Part shown: positions 35,098 through 42,973 of the stretch, one piece after another
Position numbering within the stretch: the stretch's first letter is position 1
Layout of the letters: the number at the start of each line of letters is the position of its first letter
From: DASPLX01 sp035627375
Lineage (GTDB): Bacteria; Pseudomonadota; Gammaproteobacteria; Burkholderiales; Burkholderiaceae_D
Assembly (NCBI GenBank): GCA_035627375.1
Contig: DASPLX010000007.1
Coordinates: 106,463-170,462, forward strand
Direction of reading: 5' to 3'
Length of the DNA: 64,000 nucleotides
Position numbers and translations under genes: made by a program
The notes under the pieces: generated by a model
What the model saw: the letters and a program-made list of their open reading frames with translations, nothing else
Databases searched by the model: none
Told to the model about the DNA's origin: nothing

Positions 35098-36384
35098 ATG
35101 ATTGGTCAGGAGAGTGAAGTCGTGCACGATCTCGATGTTCCGGCCCGGAAGAAAGCGGCCGCGGAAGAATCGGCCACGGCGCGCCGGCGCCCGTTCTTGC
35201 AACGCAGCCGAAGGAAGCGCGAGGCGCTCGCCGGCACCGCGCGGCGCGCGCCGCGCGTAGTGATCGTCGAACGGGTCCTGCTCCACTATCGCGAAGCGGT
35301 CTACCAGCGCTTGCGCGCGCTGCTGCGGCAGGACGGCATCGAATTGCAATTGCTGATCGGCGAAGGCACCCCGGACGAAAAGAAGAAGCGGGACGAAGCC
35401 AGGCTCGACTGGCCGATCCGTCTGCCGACGCGTTACTTCCTCAACTATCGCGCCTGCTGGCTGCCCTTTCCCGAGTACGCGCGCGACGCCGACATGGTGA
35501 TCGTCGGCCACGAGAACAAGATGCTGTACAACCTATGGCTGATGTTCTTCGCCCGGCCGCGCCGGCTCGCGTTCTGGGGCCACGGGCGCAACATGCAATC
35601 GCAGCGGCCGAACGGCCTGCGCGAGCGCTTCAAGCGCTGGACGATCAACAAGGTGGATTGGTGGTTCGCGTATACCGATTCGAGCGCCGACCTGGTGCGC
35701 GGCGCCGGCTTCCCGCGCGCGCGCATCACCGTGGTCGACAACGCCATCGATACGCGCGAACTCGCCCGGCTGTGCGCCGAAGTGACGGACGCCGACCGCC
35801 GGCGGCTGCGCGCCGGCATCGGCTTCGGCGCCGGCCCGATCGGCATTTACGTCGGTTCGCTGTACCGGGAAAAGCGCCTCGAATTCCTGCTCGACGCCGC
35901 CTGCCGGCTGCGCGCCAGGATTCCGGATTTCCAATTCATCGTCGTCGGCGCAGGGCCCGATCAGGCGCTCATCGAAGAAGCCGCGGCGCGGCATGCGTGG
36001 TTCCATTACGCCGGCCCGCTGCAAGGGCGGCGCAAGGCGGAAATGCTGGTGCTAGCCGATGTCATGCTCAATCCCGGCCTGGTCGGCCTCGGCATACTGG
36101 ATTCCTTCGTCGGCGGCGCGCCCATGTTCACCACCGACTGCGGGCTGCACTCGCCGGAGATCTCCTACATGGAGACCGGAAAGAACGGCGTGATGACCGC
36201 GAACGACATCGATGCCTATGTCGATGCGATAGCGCGCGCGCTGACCGATCCGGAGACGCTGGCCGAGCTCCAGCGGGGCGCGCTGGATAGCGCGGCGCGC
36301 TATACCGTCGAGAACATGGCGCATCGGCTGCGCGACGGCATCGTCGCCTGCCTCGGAACCTGTTTCGACGCCATTCGGGGTTGA
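35098..36384 (+). CDS. Glycosyltransferase family 4 (GT4), second
   Basis: A 428-residue GT-B protein. The first 45 residues are a charged, probably disordered extension. The core begins RVVIVERVLLHYREAVYQRLR and includes FWGHGRNMQSQ. The C-terminal domain contains IGIYVGSLYREKRLEFLLDA, FIVVGAGPDQALIEEAA, and ADVMLNPGLVGLGILDSF in the acceptor/donor loop. The start is the ATG at 35098; the open frame runs further upstream inside the previous gene. Function is one glycosyl transfer in repeat-unit assembly. Confidence 0.85.
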   Translation: MIGQESEVVHDLDVPARKKAAAEESATARRRPFLQRSRRKREALAGTARRAPRVVIVERVLLHYREAVYQRLRALLRQDGIELQLLIGEGTPDEKKKRDEARLDWPIRLPTRYFLNYRACWLPFPEYARDADMVIVGHENKMLYNLWLMFFARPRRLAFWGHGRNMQSQRPNGLRERFKRWTINKVDWWFAYTDSSADLVRGAGFPRARITVVDNAIDTRELARLCAEVTDADRRRLRAGIGFGAGPIGIYVGSLYREKRLEFLLDAACRLRARIPDFQFIVVGAGPDQALIEEAAARHAWFHYAGPLQGRRKAEMLVLADVMLNPGLVGLGILDSFVGGAPMFTTDCGLHSPEISYMETGKNGVMTANDIDAYVDAIARALTDPETLAELQRGALDSAARYTVENMAHRLRDGIVACLGTCFDAIRG

Positions 36385-36499
36385 AGCAGCGCAGGGTTGC
36401 TCCGCGATTCGACGTAGCGCAACGTCGCCGGAGCGGTCGCGCCTTACGCTGGAAGTCCGCCGTCACCGACGGGCGGCGCGGCGAACCTGTGGAGACGAC

Positions 36500-37258
36500 A
36501 TGAGCGCGGTATTTTCCTGCTCGATAGACGATGGTCATCCGTCCGACATGCGGGCGGCGGAATTGCTCGCCAAACACGGGCTGAACGCGACCTTCTACAT
36601 TCCGATCAAGAACCGCGAAGGCCTGGACGTCCTGTGCAGCCAGGCCATACGCCAGCTTGGCGAACAATTCGAGATCGGTTCGCACACGCTCGATCACCGC
36701 TTCCTGAAAGACGTGCGGCTGCCGGAAGCGCGCTACCAGATCTGCGAAGGCAAGTCGCGCCTCGAGGACTTGATCGGCCGCCAGGTTCACGGCTTTTGCT
36801 ATCCGGGCGGGAAATACCGTCCCGAGCACATCGAACTCGTCGCCGCCGCCGGCTTCAGCTATGCCCGTACGACCCTCAACCTGTGCTTCGACATCGGCAG
36901 CCGGCCGTTCGAAATGCCGACCACGGTGCAATTCTATCCGCACGAACGCGACGTCTACCTGCGCAACTTCGTGCGCGGCGGCAGCTGGACGCGCCGCCAG
37001 GACGGCCTGCGGCTGGCGCTGCGCCATGCGAACTGGCTCGCCCGCCTGTACGCCTTGTTCGATCACTCCTTCGAGCACAACGGCGTCTTTCATCTGTGGG
37101 GGCACTCGCGCGACATCGACCGTTTCGAGGCATGGGACGAGTTCGATCGCTTTCTCGCCTATGTCGCCGCGCACATGCCGCGCCGCAATTGCGTAAGCAA
37201 CGCGGAACTGGCGGCGCGCAGCTTCGTCCTGGCGCCGGAAGCGGCGGCGACCGTATGA
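36500..37258 (+). CDS. Polysaccharide deacetylase (NodB / CE4 type)
   Basis: A 252-residue protein with the CE4 signatures. The catalytic-base motif is SIDDGHPSD (residues 8-16), the metal-binding H-x3-H is in EIGSHTLDHRFL (about 63-73), and the second half of the barrel has VHGFCYPGGKYRPEH. No signal peptide is seen, so it would act in the cytoplasm, perhaps on a lipid-linked sugar before export, unlike the usual secreted enzymes. Its place between glycosyltransferases suggests removal of an N- or O-acetyl group from the repeat unit. The 115-bp spacer before it shows no gene. Confidence 0.85.
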   Translation: MSAVFSCSIDDGHPSDMRAAELLAKHGLNATFYIPIKNREGLDVLCSQAIRQLGEQFEIGSHTLDHRFLKDVRLPEARYQICEGKSRLEDLIGRQVHGFCYPGGKYRPEHIELVAAAGFSYARTTLNLCFDIGSRPFEMPTTVQFYPHERDVYLRNFVRGGSWTRRQDGLRLALRHANWLARLYALFDHSFEHNGVFHLWGHSRDIDRFEAWDEFDRFLAYVAAHMPRRNCVSNAELAARSFVLAPEAAATV

Positions 37259-37274
37259 GGAGCGGCGGCGCGCC

Positions 37275-38444
37275 ATGAGAATCCTGGTCGCCCACAACGC
37301 CTACCGATACAGCGGCGGCGAGGACGCCGTGGTGGAAGCCGAAGTCGCGCTGTTGCGCGCCAACGGTCACGAGGTGGAAACCTACCGGCGCCACAACGAC
37401 GAACTGCAGACGATGGCGCCGGCCGCCGCGGCCGCCGCGGCGGTCTGGTCGCGCCGTTCGGCGAACGACATGGAAACGCTTTGCGCGCGCTTCCGGCCGG
37501 ATGTGATCCACCTGCACAATACCTTTCCCTTGATCTCGCCGTCGGTACTCTGGGCGGCCGCGCGCCGGCGGATCGCGGTCGTGCAGAGCCTGCACAACTT
37601 CCGTCTCTTGTGCCCGCAGGCGACCTTCCTGCGCGACGGCAGGATCTGCGAAGACTGCCTCGGCAAGACGCCCTGGCGCGGCGTGGCGCGCAAATGCTAT
37701 CGCGGCTCGGGCCTGCAATCGGCGGTCGCCGCCGGCATGCTGGTGACGCATCGCGCGCTCGGTACCTACCGCCAGCGCATCGCTTGCTATATCGCGCTGT
37801 CCGCGTTCTGCCGCGACAAATTCATCGCCGGCGGCTTGCCGCCGGAGCGGATCCGGATCAAGCCGAATTTCGTCGTTGCCGGGCGTACGCCCGATTGGTC
37901 GGCGCGCGCGGGCGGGCTGTTCGTCGGCCGCCTGTCCGCCGAAAAGGGGCTCGATGTCCTGGCGCAAGCGGTGGCCATGCTGGACGAGAATCCGATCCGG
38001 CTCGCCGGAAGCGGCCCGCTCGAAGCCCGGGCGCGCGCCGCGTTCCACGGCAACTTCCTCGGTCAATTGCCGCGCGCAGGCGTATTCGAGCTGCTGCACG
38101 GCGCCAGCTACCTGGTCGCGCCCAGCACGTGTTACGAAACCTTCGGCCTGGCGCTGATCGAAGCGTTCTCCTGCGGCACGCCGGTGATCGCGAGCGGACA
38201 CGGCGCCTTCGCCGACATCGTGACCGACGGCGTCAACGGCCTGCTGTTCAAGCCGGGCGACGCCCACGCCCTGGCGGCCAAGATCGCGTGGGCGGAACGG
38301 CATCCCGCCGCCATGCTGGCGATGGGCCGGGCCGCGCGCCGCGACTACGAAGCGAAATACACGCCGCAACGCAACCACGCGCTGCTGATGAGCATCTACG
38401 AGGATGCGATCAAGGCGGCCCGGGAGGAACGCCGTGCCGCGTAG
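37275..38444 (+). CDS. Glycosyltransferase family 4 (GT4), third
   Basis: A 389-residue GT-B enzyme. N-terminal domain: MRILVAHNAYRYSGGEDAVVEAEVALL, DVIHLHNTFPLISPSV and the Cys segment CPQATFLRDGRICEDCLGKT. C-terminal domain: GLFVGRLSAEKGLDVLAQAV, RLAGSGPLEARARAA, APSTCYETFGLALIEAFSCG with the E-x7-E pair, and GLLFKPGDAHALA. It closely resembles group-1 glycosyltransferases of capsular clusters. The gene overlaps the next by 11 nt. Confidence 0.9.
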   Translation: MRILVAHNAYRYSGGEDAVVEAEVALLRANGHEVETYRRHNDELQTMAPAAAAAAAVWSRRSANDMETLCARFRPDVIHLHNTFPLISPSVLWAAARRRIAVVQSLHNFRLLCPQATFLRDGRICEDCLGKTPWRGVARKCYRGSGLQSAVAAGMLVTHRALGTYRQRIACYIALSAFCRDKFIAGGLPPERIRIKPNFVVAGRTPDWSARAGGLFVGRLSAEKGLDVLAQAVAMLDENPIRLAGSGPLEARARAAFHGNFLGQLPRAGVFELLHGASYLVAPSTCYETFGLALIEAFSCGTPVIASGHGAFADIVTDGVNGLLFKPGDAHALAAKIAWAERHPAAMLAMGRAARRDYEAKYTPQRNHALLMSIYEDAIKAAREERRAA

Positions 38445-39213
38445 ACGCCAATCCGTGCTGGGCGCCGGCATCGATGCCTTGTCCTGGAACGATGCGCTGG
38501 ACATGGTCGCGACCGCCGGCGAGGCGCGTGAATCGCGCTATGTCTGCCTGTGCAACGTGCATTCGGTGGTGACCACGACGCGCGATCCGGACTTCCGGCG
38601 CATCGTCAACGAAGCCGATCTCGCCACGCCCGACGGCGCGCCGATCGCCTGGGCGTTGCGCCGGCTCGGCCATCGGCGGCAGGAAAGAATCAACGGCCCG
38701 GACCTGATGTGGAAATACCTGGCGCGGGCCGAACGGCTTGGGCAAGCGGTGTTCTTTTACGGCAGCACCCCGGATACCCTCGACAAGCTGCGGCAGGCCG
38801 TGGGCCGCGCCTTCCCGCGCCTGCGGATCGCCGGCCTGCATTCGCCGCCGTTCCGCGCCCTGACGCCCGAGGAAGGCGAGGCCGAGGAGCGGATGATCAA
38901 CGAGTCGGGCGCGCATGTCGTGTTCGTCGGCCTGGGTTGCCCGAAACAGGAAAAATGGATGGCCGCCCGTCGCGGCCGCGTGCGCGCCGTCATGATCGGC
39001 GTCGGCGCCGCGTTCGACTATCATGCCGGCGTGCTCAAGCGGGCGCCGCTCTGGTGGCAGAACAACGGCCTGGAATGGCTGTACCGGCTGTGGTCGGAAC
39101 CGCGGCGGTTGTTCAAGCGTTACCTGGTCACGAACACCTTGTTCGTCGTGGGCTTTGCGCGGCAACTCTTGGCACGCAAATACCGCTTGCGCAACGAGCC
39201 CGATTTCCCTTGA
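38434..39213 (+). CDS. WecG/TagA/CpsF-family glycosyltransferase (GT26)
   Basis: A 259-residue protein with GTG start at 38434, preceded by GGGAGGAA. Recognisable blocks are VCLCNVHSVVTTTRDPDF, NEADLATPDGAPIAWALRRLG, FFYGSTPDTLDKL, VFVGLGCPKQEKWMAAR and GVGAAFDYHAGVLKRAP, all typical of GT26. Members transfer ManNAc, ManNAcA or glucose-type sugars to lipid-linked acceptors. The C-terminus LFKRYLVTNTLFVVGFARQ may associate with the membrane. It overlaps the preceding gene, so it belongs to the same operon. Confidence 0.92.
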   Translation: MPRRRQSVLGAGIDALSWNDALDMVATAGEARESRYVCLCNVHSVVTTTRDPDFRRIVNEADLATPDGAPIAWALRRLGHRRQERINGPDLMWKYLARAERLGQAVFFYGSTPDTLDKLRQAVGRAFPRLRIAGLHSPPFRALTPEEGEAEERMINESGAHVVFVGLGCPKQEKWMAARRGRVRAVMIGVGAAFDYHAGVLKRAPLWWQNNGLEWLYRLWSEPRRLFKRYLVTNTLFVVGFARQLLARKYRLRNEPDFP

Positions 39214-39303
39214 TCAAGAAAGGCGAAACTTTCCAATCTTGCATCGATCGAATCGACAAGAGGAACGGCAGGCATTTCCTGCCGCAAAGAAGAAAGGATT
39301 CGC

Positions 39304-39783
39304 ATGATGCATTCCGTGTTCAAGCTTTTCATCGCCGCAAGCTGTAGCGTGGGCCTTGTCCTCCCTCCTCCCGCCGTCGCCGACAGCAACCCCAACACCC
39401 CTCGCGCCACCTCCCCCGCCAAGAAACTCGACCGCTCCGGCAAGCCGCGCACGGGCAAGGCGTCCTACTATGGCCGTTATTTCCATGGCAAGACCATGGC
39501 GGACGGCACGCCGATGAATCCGAACGCCGCCATTGCCGCCAGCAGGACGCTGCCGCTCGGCACCGTGGCGAAGGTCACCAATCTCGAGAACGGCGAAAGC
39601 GCGGTAGTGGAGATTCGCGACCGCGGCCCGTATGTCGACGGCCGCATCATCGATCTGTCGCCGCGCATCGCGAGACAGTTGGGATTCGTGGAACAAGGCA
39701 TTGCCGCGGTCGAAGTGCAGCCGCTCGAGTTGCCGCCGGCGGATGAGACAGTGGCGTCCAATACCTACACCTCGGAAAAATGA
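39304..39783 (+). CDS. RlpA-like double-psi beta-barrel protein
   Basis: A 159-residue exported protein. It has a signal peptide, FKLFIAASCSVGLVLPPPAVA, with no lipobox. The double-psi barrel follows: GKASYYGRYFHGKTMADGTPM, ASRTLPLGTVAKVTN and VEIRDRGPYVDGRIIDLS, with the Asp used by RlpA-type lytic transglycosylases. It should bind or cleave peptidoglycan strands in the periplasm. There is no SPOR domain, so it is shorter than E. coli RlpA. It follows the last glycosyltransferase by 90 bp; a terminator hairpin lies directly after it. Confidence 0.85.
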   Translation: MMHSVFKLFIAASCSVGLVLPPPAVADSNPNTPRATSPAKKLDRSGKPRTGKASYYGRYFHGKTMADGTPMNPNAAIAASRTLPLGTVAKVTNLENGESAVVEIRDRGPYVDGRIIDLSPRIARQLGFVEQGIAAVEVQPLELPPADETVASNTYTSEK

Positions 39784-39810
39784 AAAAGCCGGCAAGGCCG
39801 GCTTCTTCAT
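39784..39810. terminator. Bidirectional terminator between rlpA-like and GH16 genes
   Basis: Stem AAGCCGGC (39786-39793), loop AAG, stem GCCGGCTT (39797-39804). Flanking A-rich and T-rich runs are present on both sides, the better U-tract being on the minus strand for the GH16 gene. Confidence 0.8.
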
Positions 39811-39831
39811 GCGATGAGGCAGTGATAGGGT

Positions 39832-40914
39832 TTATTTGAACTTCCAGGCGCGCACGTACCGGACTTCATACGAGTTGCTCTTGCCTTGCGGCGTCGTGTT
39901 GTCGGGCTGGCCGCTGGCGCTGCCGTACCACAGATCCAGCATGAGGTACATCGGATCCGACATGCTGATGTTCGCGGTATAGACCGCCCGGCCGTCGAAG
40001 TAGAAAGTCATCTTGTTCGGCTCCCACTTCAAGGCGTACTTGTGGAAGCCGGCCGATAGATCCGAAGTCGGGATCTTCTTGAAGGCGACCTGTTGATCGA
40101 TCGTGCGCCAGACGGTGGCTGCGTACATGGTCGGATGCGGCTGACCATCGCTCATCTTGGTGCCCCACGGCGGAGTACCGCCGGCATAAGCTTCCATGAT
40201 GTCGATTTCCGGACGGCGCGACCCGATATGGTTGAACAGCCAGAATGCCGGCCACGTACCCTTACCGACCGGCAGCTTGGCCTCGATCTCGAAGTAGCCA
40301 TAGGTCTGGTAATACTTGCCGTCGGTATCGATGGTGCGATTGAAGAATTTACCGCTCGCGTCGCGCTGCGGCCAGATCTTCAGCGCGCCGTTCTCCACCG
40401 TGTAGTTCTTGGTCGCGTTCGCCTTTTCGTACCAGATATGGTCGTTCCAGACCTTGGGATTCAAACCACTCTCGAATTCGTCCGCGAATGCAAGCGTATA
40501 AGCGCGGGCATCCTGTCCGAAGGGACCGGGAGTCGTCGCAGGCGAAGTCGGGGCTGGTACGGTCGGGGGCGGCACTTCGGGAGCCGGAGTCGGGGCCGGA
40601 ACCGGAGCGGGGGTCGGAGCGGGAGTCGGGGCCGGGCCGGGCGCGGGCGCCGGGGCCGGATCCGTCGAACCGTTCGCGGAACCGTTCGAAGAAGAACCGC
40701 TGCCGCTGCTCGGATTGCCGGTGTTGTTTCCGGCGCCGGAGACGCCGCCCGTCGTCACGGTGCCGCCGCTATCCGGGGAGGTCGATTGCATACCTGCCGT
40801 ATTCAATTGGCTGCCGTCCGCACCTCCACCGCCGCCGCAAGCCGCCAGGGTAACCGCGATGGTGCTGCAAGCCAGTGCGCGGAGATAACATCGGTTGAAT
40901 GTCGTTTTCAGCAT
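39832..40914 (-). CDS. Glycoside hydrolase family 16 lipoprotein
   Basis: A 360-residue lipoprotein. The N-terminus has a lipobox (VTLAAC), then a Gly/Ser-rich stretch and a Pro-Ala linker (about 100-150). The GH16 domain follows with FADEFESGLNPKVWNDHIWY and the catalytic signature RPEIDIMEAYAG: nucleophile E236 and acid/base E241 both intact. GH16 enzymes cut beta-1,3- or beta-1,4-glucans and galactans; the substrate here could be the neighbouring exopolysaccharide. AAGGAAATC precedes the ATG at 40914. Its GH16 domain is nearly identical in DNA to the second domain of the adjacent gene. Confidence 0.88.
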   Translation of the reverse strand: MLKTTFNRCYLRALACSTIAVTLAACGGGGGADGSQLNTAGMQSTSPDSGGTVTTGGVSGAGNNTGNPSSGSGSSSNGSANGSTDPAPAPAPGPAPTPAPTPAPVPAPTPAPEVPPPTVPAPTSPATTPGPFGQDARAYTLAFADEFESGLNPKVWNDHIWYEKANATKNYTVENGALKIWPQRDASGKFFNRTIDTDGKYYQTYGYFEIEAKLPVGKGTWPAFWLFNHIGSRRPEIDIMEAYAGGTPPWGTKMSDGQPHPTMYAATVWRTIDQQVAFKKIPTSDLSAGFHKYALKWEPNKMTFYFDGRAVYTANISMSDPMYLMLDLWYGSASGQPDNTTPQGKSNSYEVRYVRAWKFK

Positions 40915-41077
40915 ATTGATTTCCTTTCCGTGTTTATCGGTCTTGCTCTTTGCCAGAAGCAAGGTTTTCGTCTGAGCCCCTTTCCGGCAGGATTGTTCCG
41001 AATAGAAAGAAAAAATTTTCCGAGGGGAATTCGAAGAGGATTTCGTGGTCGCGCGAGGTCGTCGCATCAGGCGCTCG

Positions 41078-41106
41078 AAAAAAAAGCCGGCACGCATGCC
41101 GGCTTT
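41078..41106 (-). terminator. Rho-independent terminator of the tandem GH16 gene
   Basis: Stem GCCGGC (41086-41091), 6-nt loop, stem GCCGGC (41098-41103). On the minus strand it is followed by a run of eight U (41078-41085). Confidence 0.85.
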
Positions 41107-41129
41107 CTTGCCCCGGTATCAAGAGCGGT

Positions 41130-42740
41130 TTATTTGAATTTCCACGCGCGCGCGTACTTGATCTCGTACGAGTTGCTCTTGCCTTGCGGCGTCGTGCTAT
41201 CGGGCTGGCCGCTGGCGCTGCCATACCAGAGGTCGAGCATGATGTACATCGGATCCGACATGCTGATGTTGGCCGTATAGACTGCCCGGCCGTCGAAATA
41301 GAAGGTCATCTTGTTCGGCTCCCACTTCAGGGCGTACTTGTGGAAGCCCGCCGATAGATCCGGCGTGGCGATCTTCTGGAAGCCGACCTGGTTGCTCGCG
41401 TCCTTCCAGATCGTGGCCGCGTACATGGTCGGATGCGGCTGGCCGTCGATCATCGTGCCCCAGGGCGGAGTACCGCCGGCGTAGGCTTCCATGATGTCGA
41501 TCTCCGGGCGGCGCGACCCGATATGGTTGAACAGCCAGAATGCCGGCCACGTACCCTTGCCGACCGGCAGCTTGGCCTCGATCTCGAAGTAGCCATAGGT
41601 CTGGTAATACTTGCCGTCGGTATCGATGGTGCGATTGAAGAATTTACCGCTCGCATCGCGCTGCGGCCAGATCTTCAGCGCGCCGTTCTCCACCGTGTAG
41701 TTCTTGGTCGCATTCGAGCTTTCGTACCAGATGTGATCGTTCCAGACGGCGGTATTGAATCCATTCTCGAACTCTTCGGAGAACGACAGCGTGTACAGGG
41801 CGGGATCCTGGCCATAGGGTACCAGGGGAGCCGGTGCCGGCGCTGGTGCCGGCGCTGGTGCCGGCGCTGGTGCCGGCGCAGGAGTCGGTGCGGGTGCCGG
41901 CGCAGGAGTCGGTGCGGGTGTGGGTGCCGGTGCCGGTGCCGGCGCGGGCGCAGGCTTGAACTTCCACGTCTTCACATAGCGCACTTCGAAGGAATTGCCG
42001 GATCCCGTCGGCGTCTTGGAACCGGGCGTCCCGCTCGGGCCGCCGAACCACAGGTCGAGCAAGAGATACAAGGGCTTGTTCATGCTGACGTTGACCGAAT
42101 ACACCGGTTTGCCGTCAAAATAGAAAGTCTGCTTGTTCGCCTCCCACTTGAGCCCGTATTTGTGGAAGCCCGCCGACAGATCGGGCGTGTTGCGCTTATA
42201 GTTGCCGGCCTGTTGTCCGGTGTTGGGCCAGACCGTCATGCCGTAAGCAGTGGGATGCAGGATGCCATAGGAATCCGCCGTCCCCCATCCGCTCGCGCCG
42301 GGAAAGGCTTTCATGATGTCGATCTCGGGACGATTGGCGGTGCTGTGACTCAGCAGCCAGAATGCCGGCCAAGTGCCTTTGCCTTTCGGCAGCTTGGCCT
42401 CGATTTCGAAGAAGCCGTAGGTCTGGGAATACTTGCCGTCGGTGTCGATCGTGCGATTGAAAAATTTACCGGTCGCGTCGCGTTGCGGCCAGATTTTCAG
42501 GGAACCGTTCGACACGGAATAGTTCTTGGTCGGATTCGAAGCCTCATACCAGATATGGTCGTTCCAGATCCGGGTATTGAAACCGTTGGCGAAATCTTCG
42601 AAGAAGGCCAATTCGTATTGCGTCGCATCCTGGCCGTAAGGGCCGCTCGCGGTTGTTTGCGCCAGCGCCATGGCTGGCGCCGCGCCCGACGCGACGAGAA
42701 AGGTGACGAGACACATCGATGGAGTGGTAATGCGGTTCAA
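41130..42740 (-). CDS. Secreted protein with two GH16 domains, first with altered catalytic site
   Basis: A 536-residue protein if it begins at the TTG at 42740, which follows AGGAG and gives a good signal peptide (CLVTFLVASGAAPAMALA). An ATG at 42800 is the alternative. Domain 1 (about 30-260) carries RPEIDIMKAFPG: nucleophile E139 is present, but K144 stands at the place of the acid/base Glu. A Pro-Ala linker (about 265-305) leads to domain 2 with intact RPEIDIMEAYAG (E413, E418). Domain 1 may bind glycan without cutting it. The gene lies between another GH16 gene and galE. Confidence 0.85.
   Translation of the reverse strand: MNRITTPSMCLVTFLVASGAAPAMALAQTTASGPYGQDATQYELAFFEDFANGFNTRIWNDHIWYEASNPTKNYSVSNGSLKIWPQRDATGKFFNRTIDTDGKYSQTYGFFEIEAKLPKGKGTWPAFWLLSHSTANRPEIDIMKAFPGASGWGTADSYGILHPTAYGMTVWPNTGQQAGNYKRNTPDLSAGFHKYGLKWEANKQTFYFDGKPVYSVNVSMNKPLYLLLDLWFGGPSGTPGSKTPTGSGNSFEVRYVKTWKFKPAPAPAPAPAPTPAPTPAPAPAPTPAPAPAPAPAPAPAPAPAPLVPYGQDPALYTLSFSEEFENGFNTAVWNDHIWYESSNATKNYTVENGALKIWPQRDASGKFFNRTIDTDGKYYQTYGYFEIEAKLPVGKGTWPAFWLFNHIGSRRPEIDIMEAYAGGTPPWGTMIDGQPHPTMYAATIWKDASNQVGFQKIATPDLSAGFHKYALKWEPNKMTFYFDGRAVYTANISMSDPMYIMLDLWYGSASGQPDSTTPQGKSNSYEIKYARAWKFK
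41829..41955 (-). repeat. Pro-Ala linker repeat of the tandem GH16 gene
   Basis: Twelve-base units of the type GCTGGTGCCGGC recur in close succession, first nearly identical and then degenerate, encoding alternating Pro-Ala. A related Pro-Ala repeat links the lipobox region and catalytic domain of the neighbouring GH16 gene (about 40560-40665). Confidence 0.8.
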
Positions 42741-42783
42741 GATGGCTCCTGCGGGATGATTTATGTAGAGAGGCTTCCCTGAT

Positions 42784-42812
42784 GGTTTCAACCCGTGCAT
42801 TCGGTTGAAACC
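42784..42812 (-). promoter_or_regulatory. Inverted repeat in the leader of the tandem GH16 gene
   Basis: GGTTTCAACC (42784-42793) and GGTTGAAACC (42803-42812) form a perfect 10-bp dyad with a 9-bp spacer, 44 bp upstream of the proposed start. It could be an operator or an mRNA hairpin. Its role is unknown. Confidence 0.45.
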
Positions 42813-42915
42813 ACCCCGAGGGATTCCTTCCTCAAAGACATTTCCATTTGGAAAAAAGTTCCTATTTGAATCAATTCCGCGCAGAAAATGAATGGAGAAA
42901 AAAGAAGTCGGTGCG

Positions 42916-42949
42916 AAAAAAAACGGCATGCCGTCCTGGCATGCCGTTT
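42916..42949 (-). terminator. Rho-independent terminator of galE
   Basis: A 12-bp stem, AAACGGCATGCC (42921-42932) with GGCATGCCGTTT (42938-42949), and a 5-nt loop. On the minus strand it is followed by eight U. It lies 25 bp after the galE stop codon. Confidence 0.9.
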
Positions 42950-42973
42950 CGTATAGAAGATCGGGCAATCAAA

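Noticed and set aside
41829..41955. Regular short repeats that could suggest a CRISPR array
   Set aside because: Units are contiguous 6- to 12-base repeats with no spacers, in frame, encoding a Pro-Ala linker.
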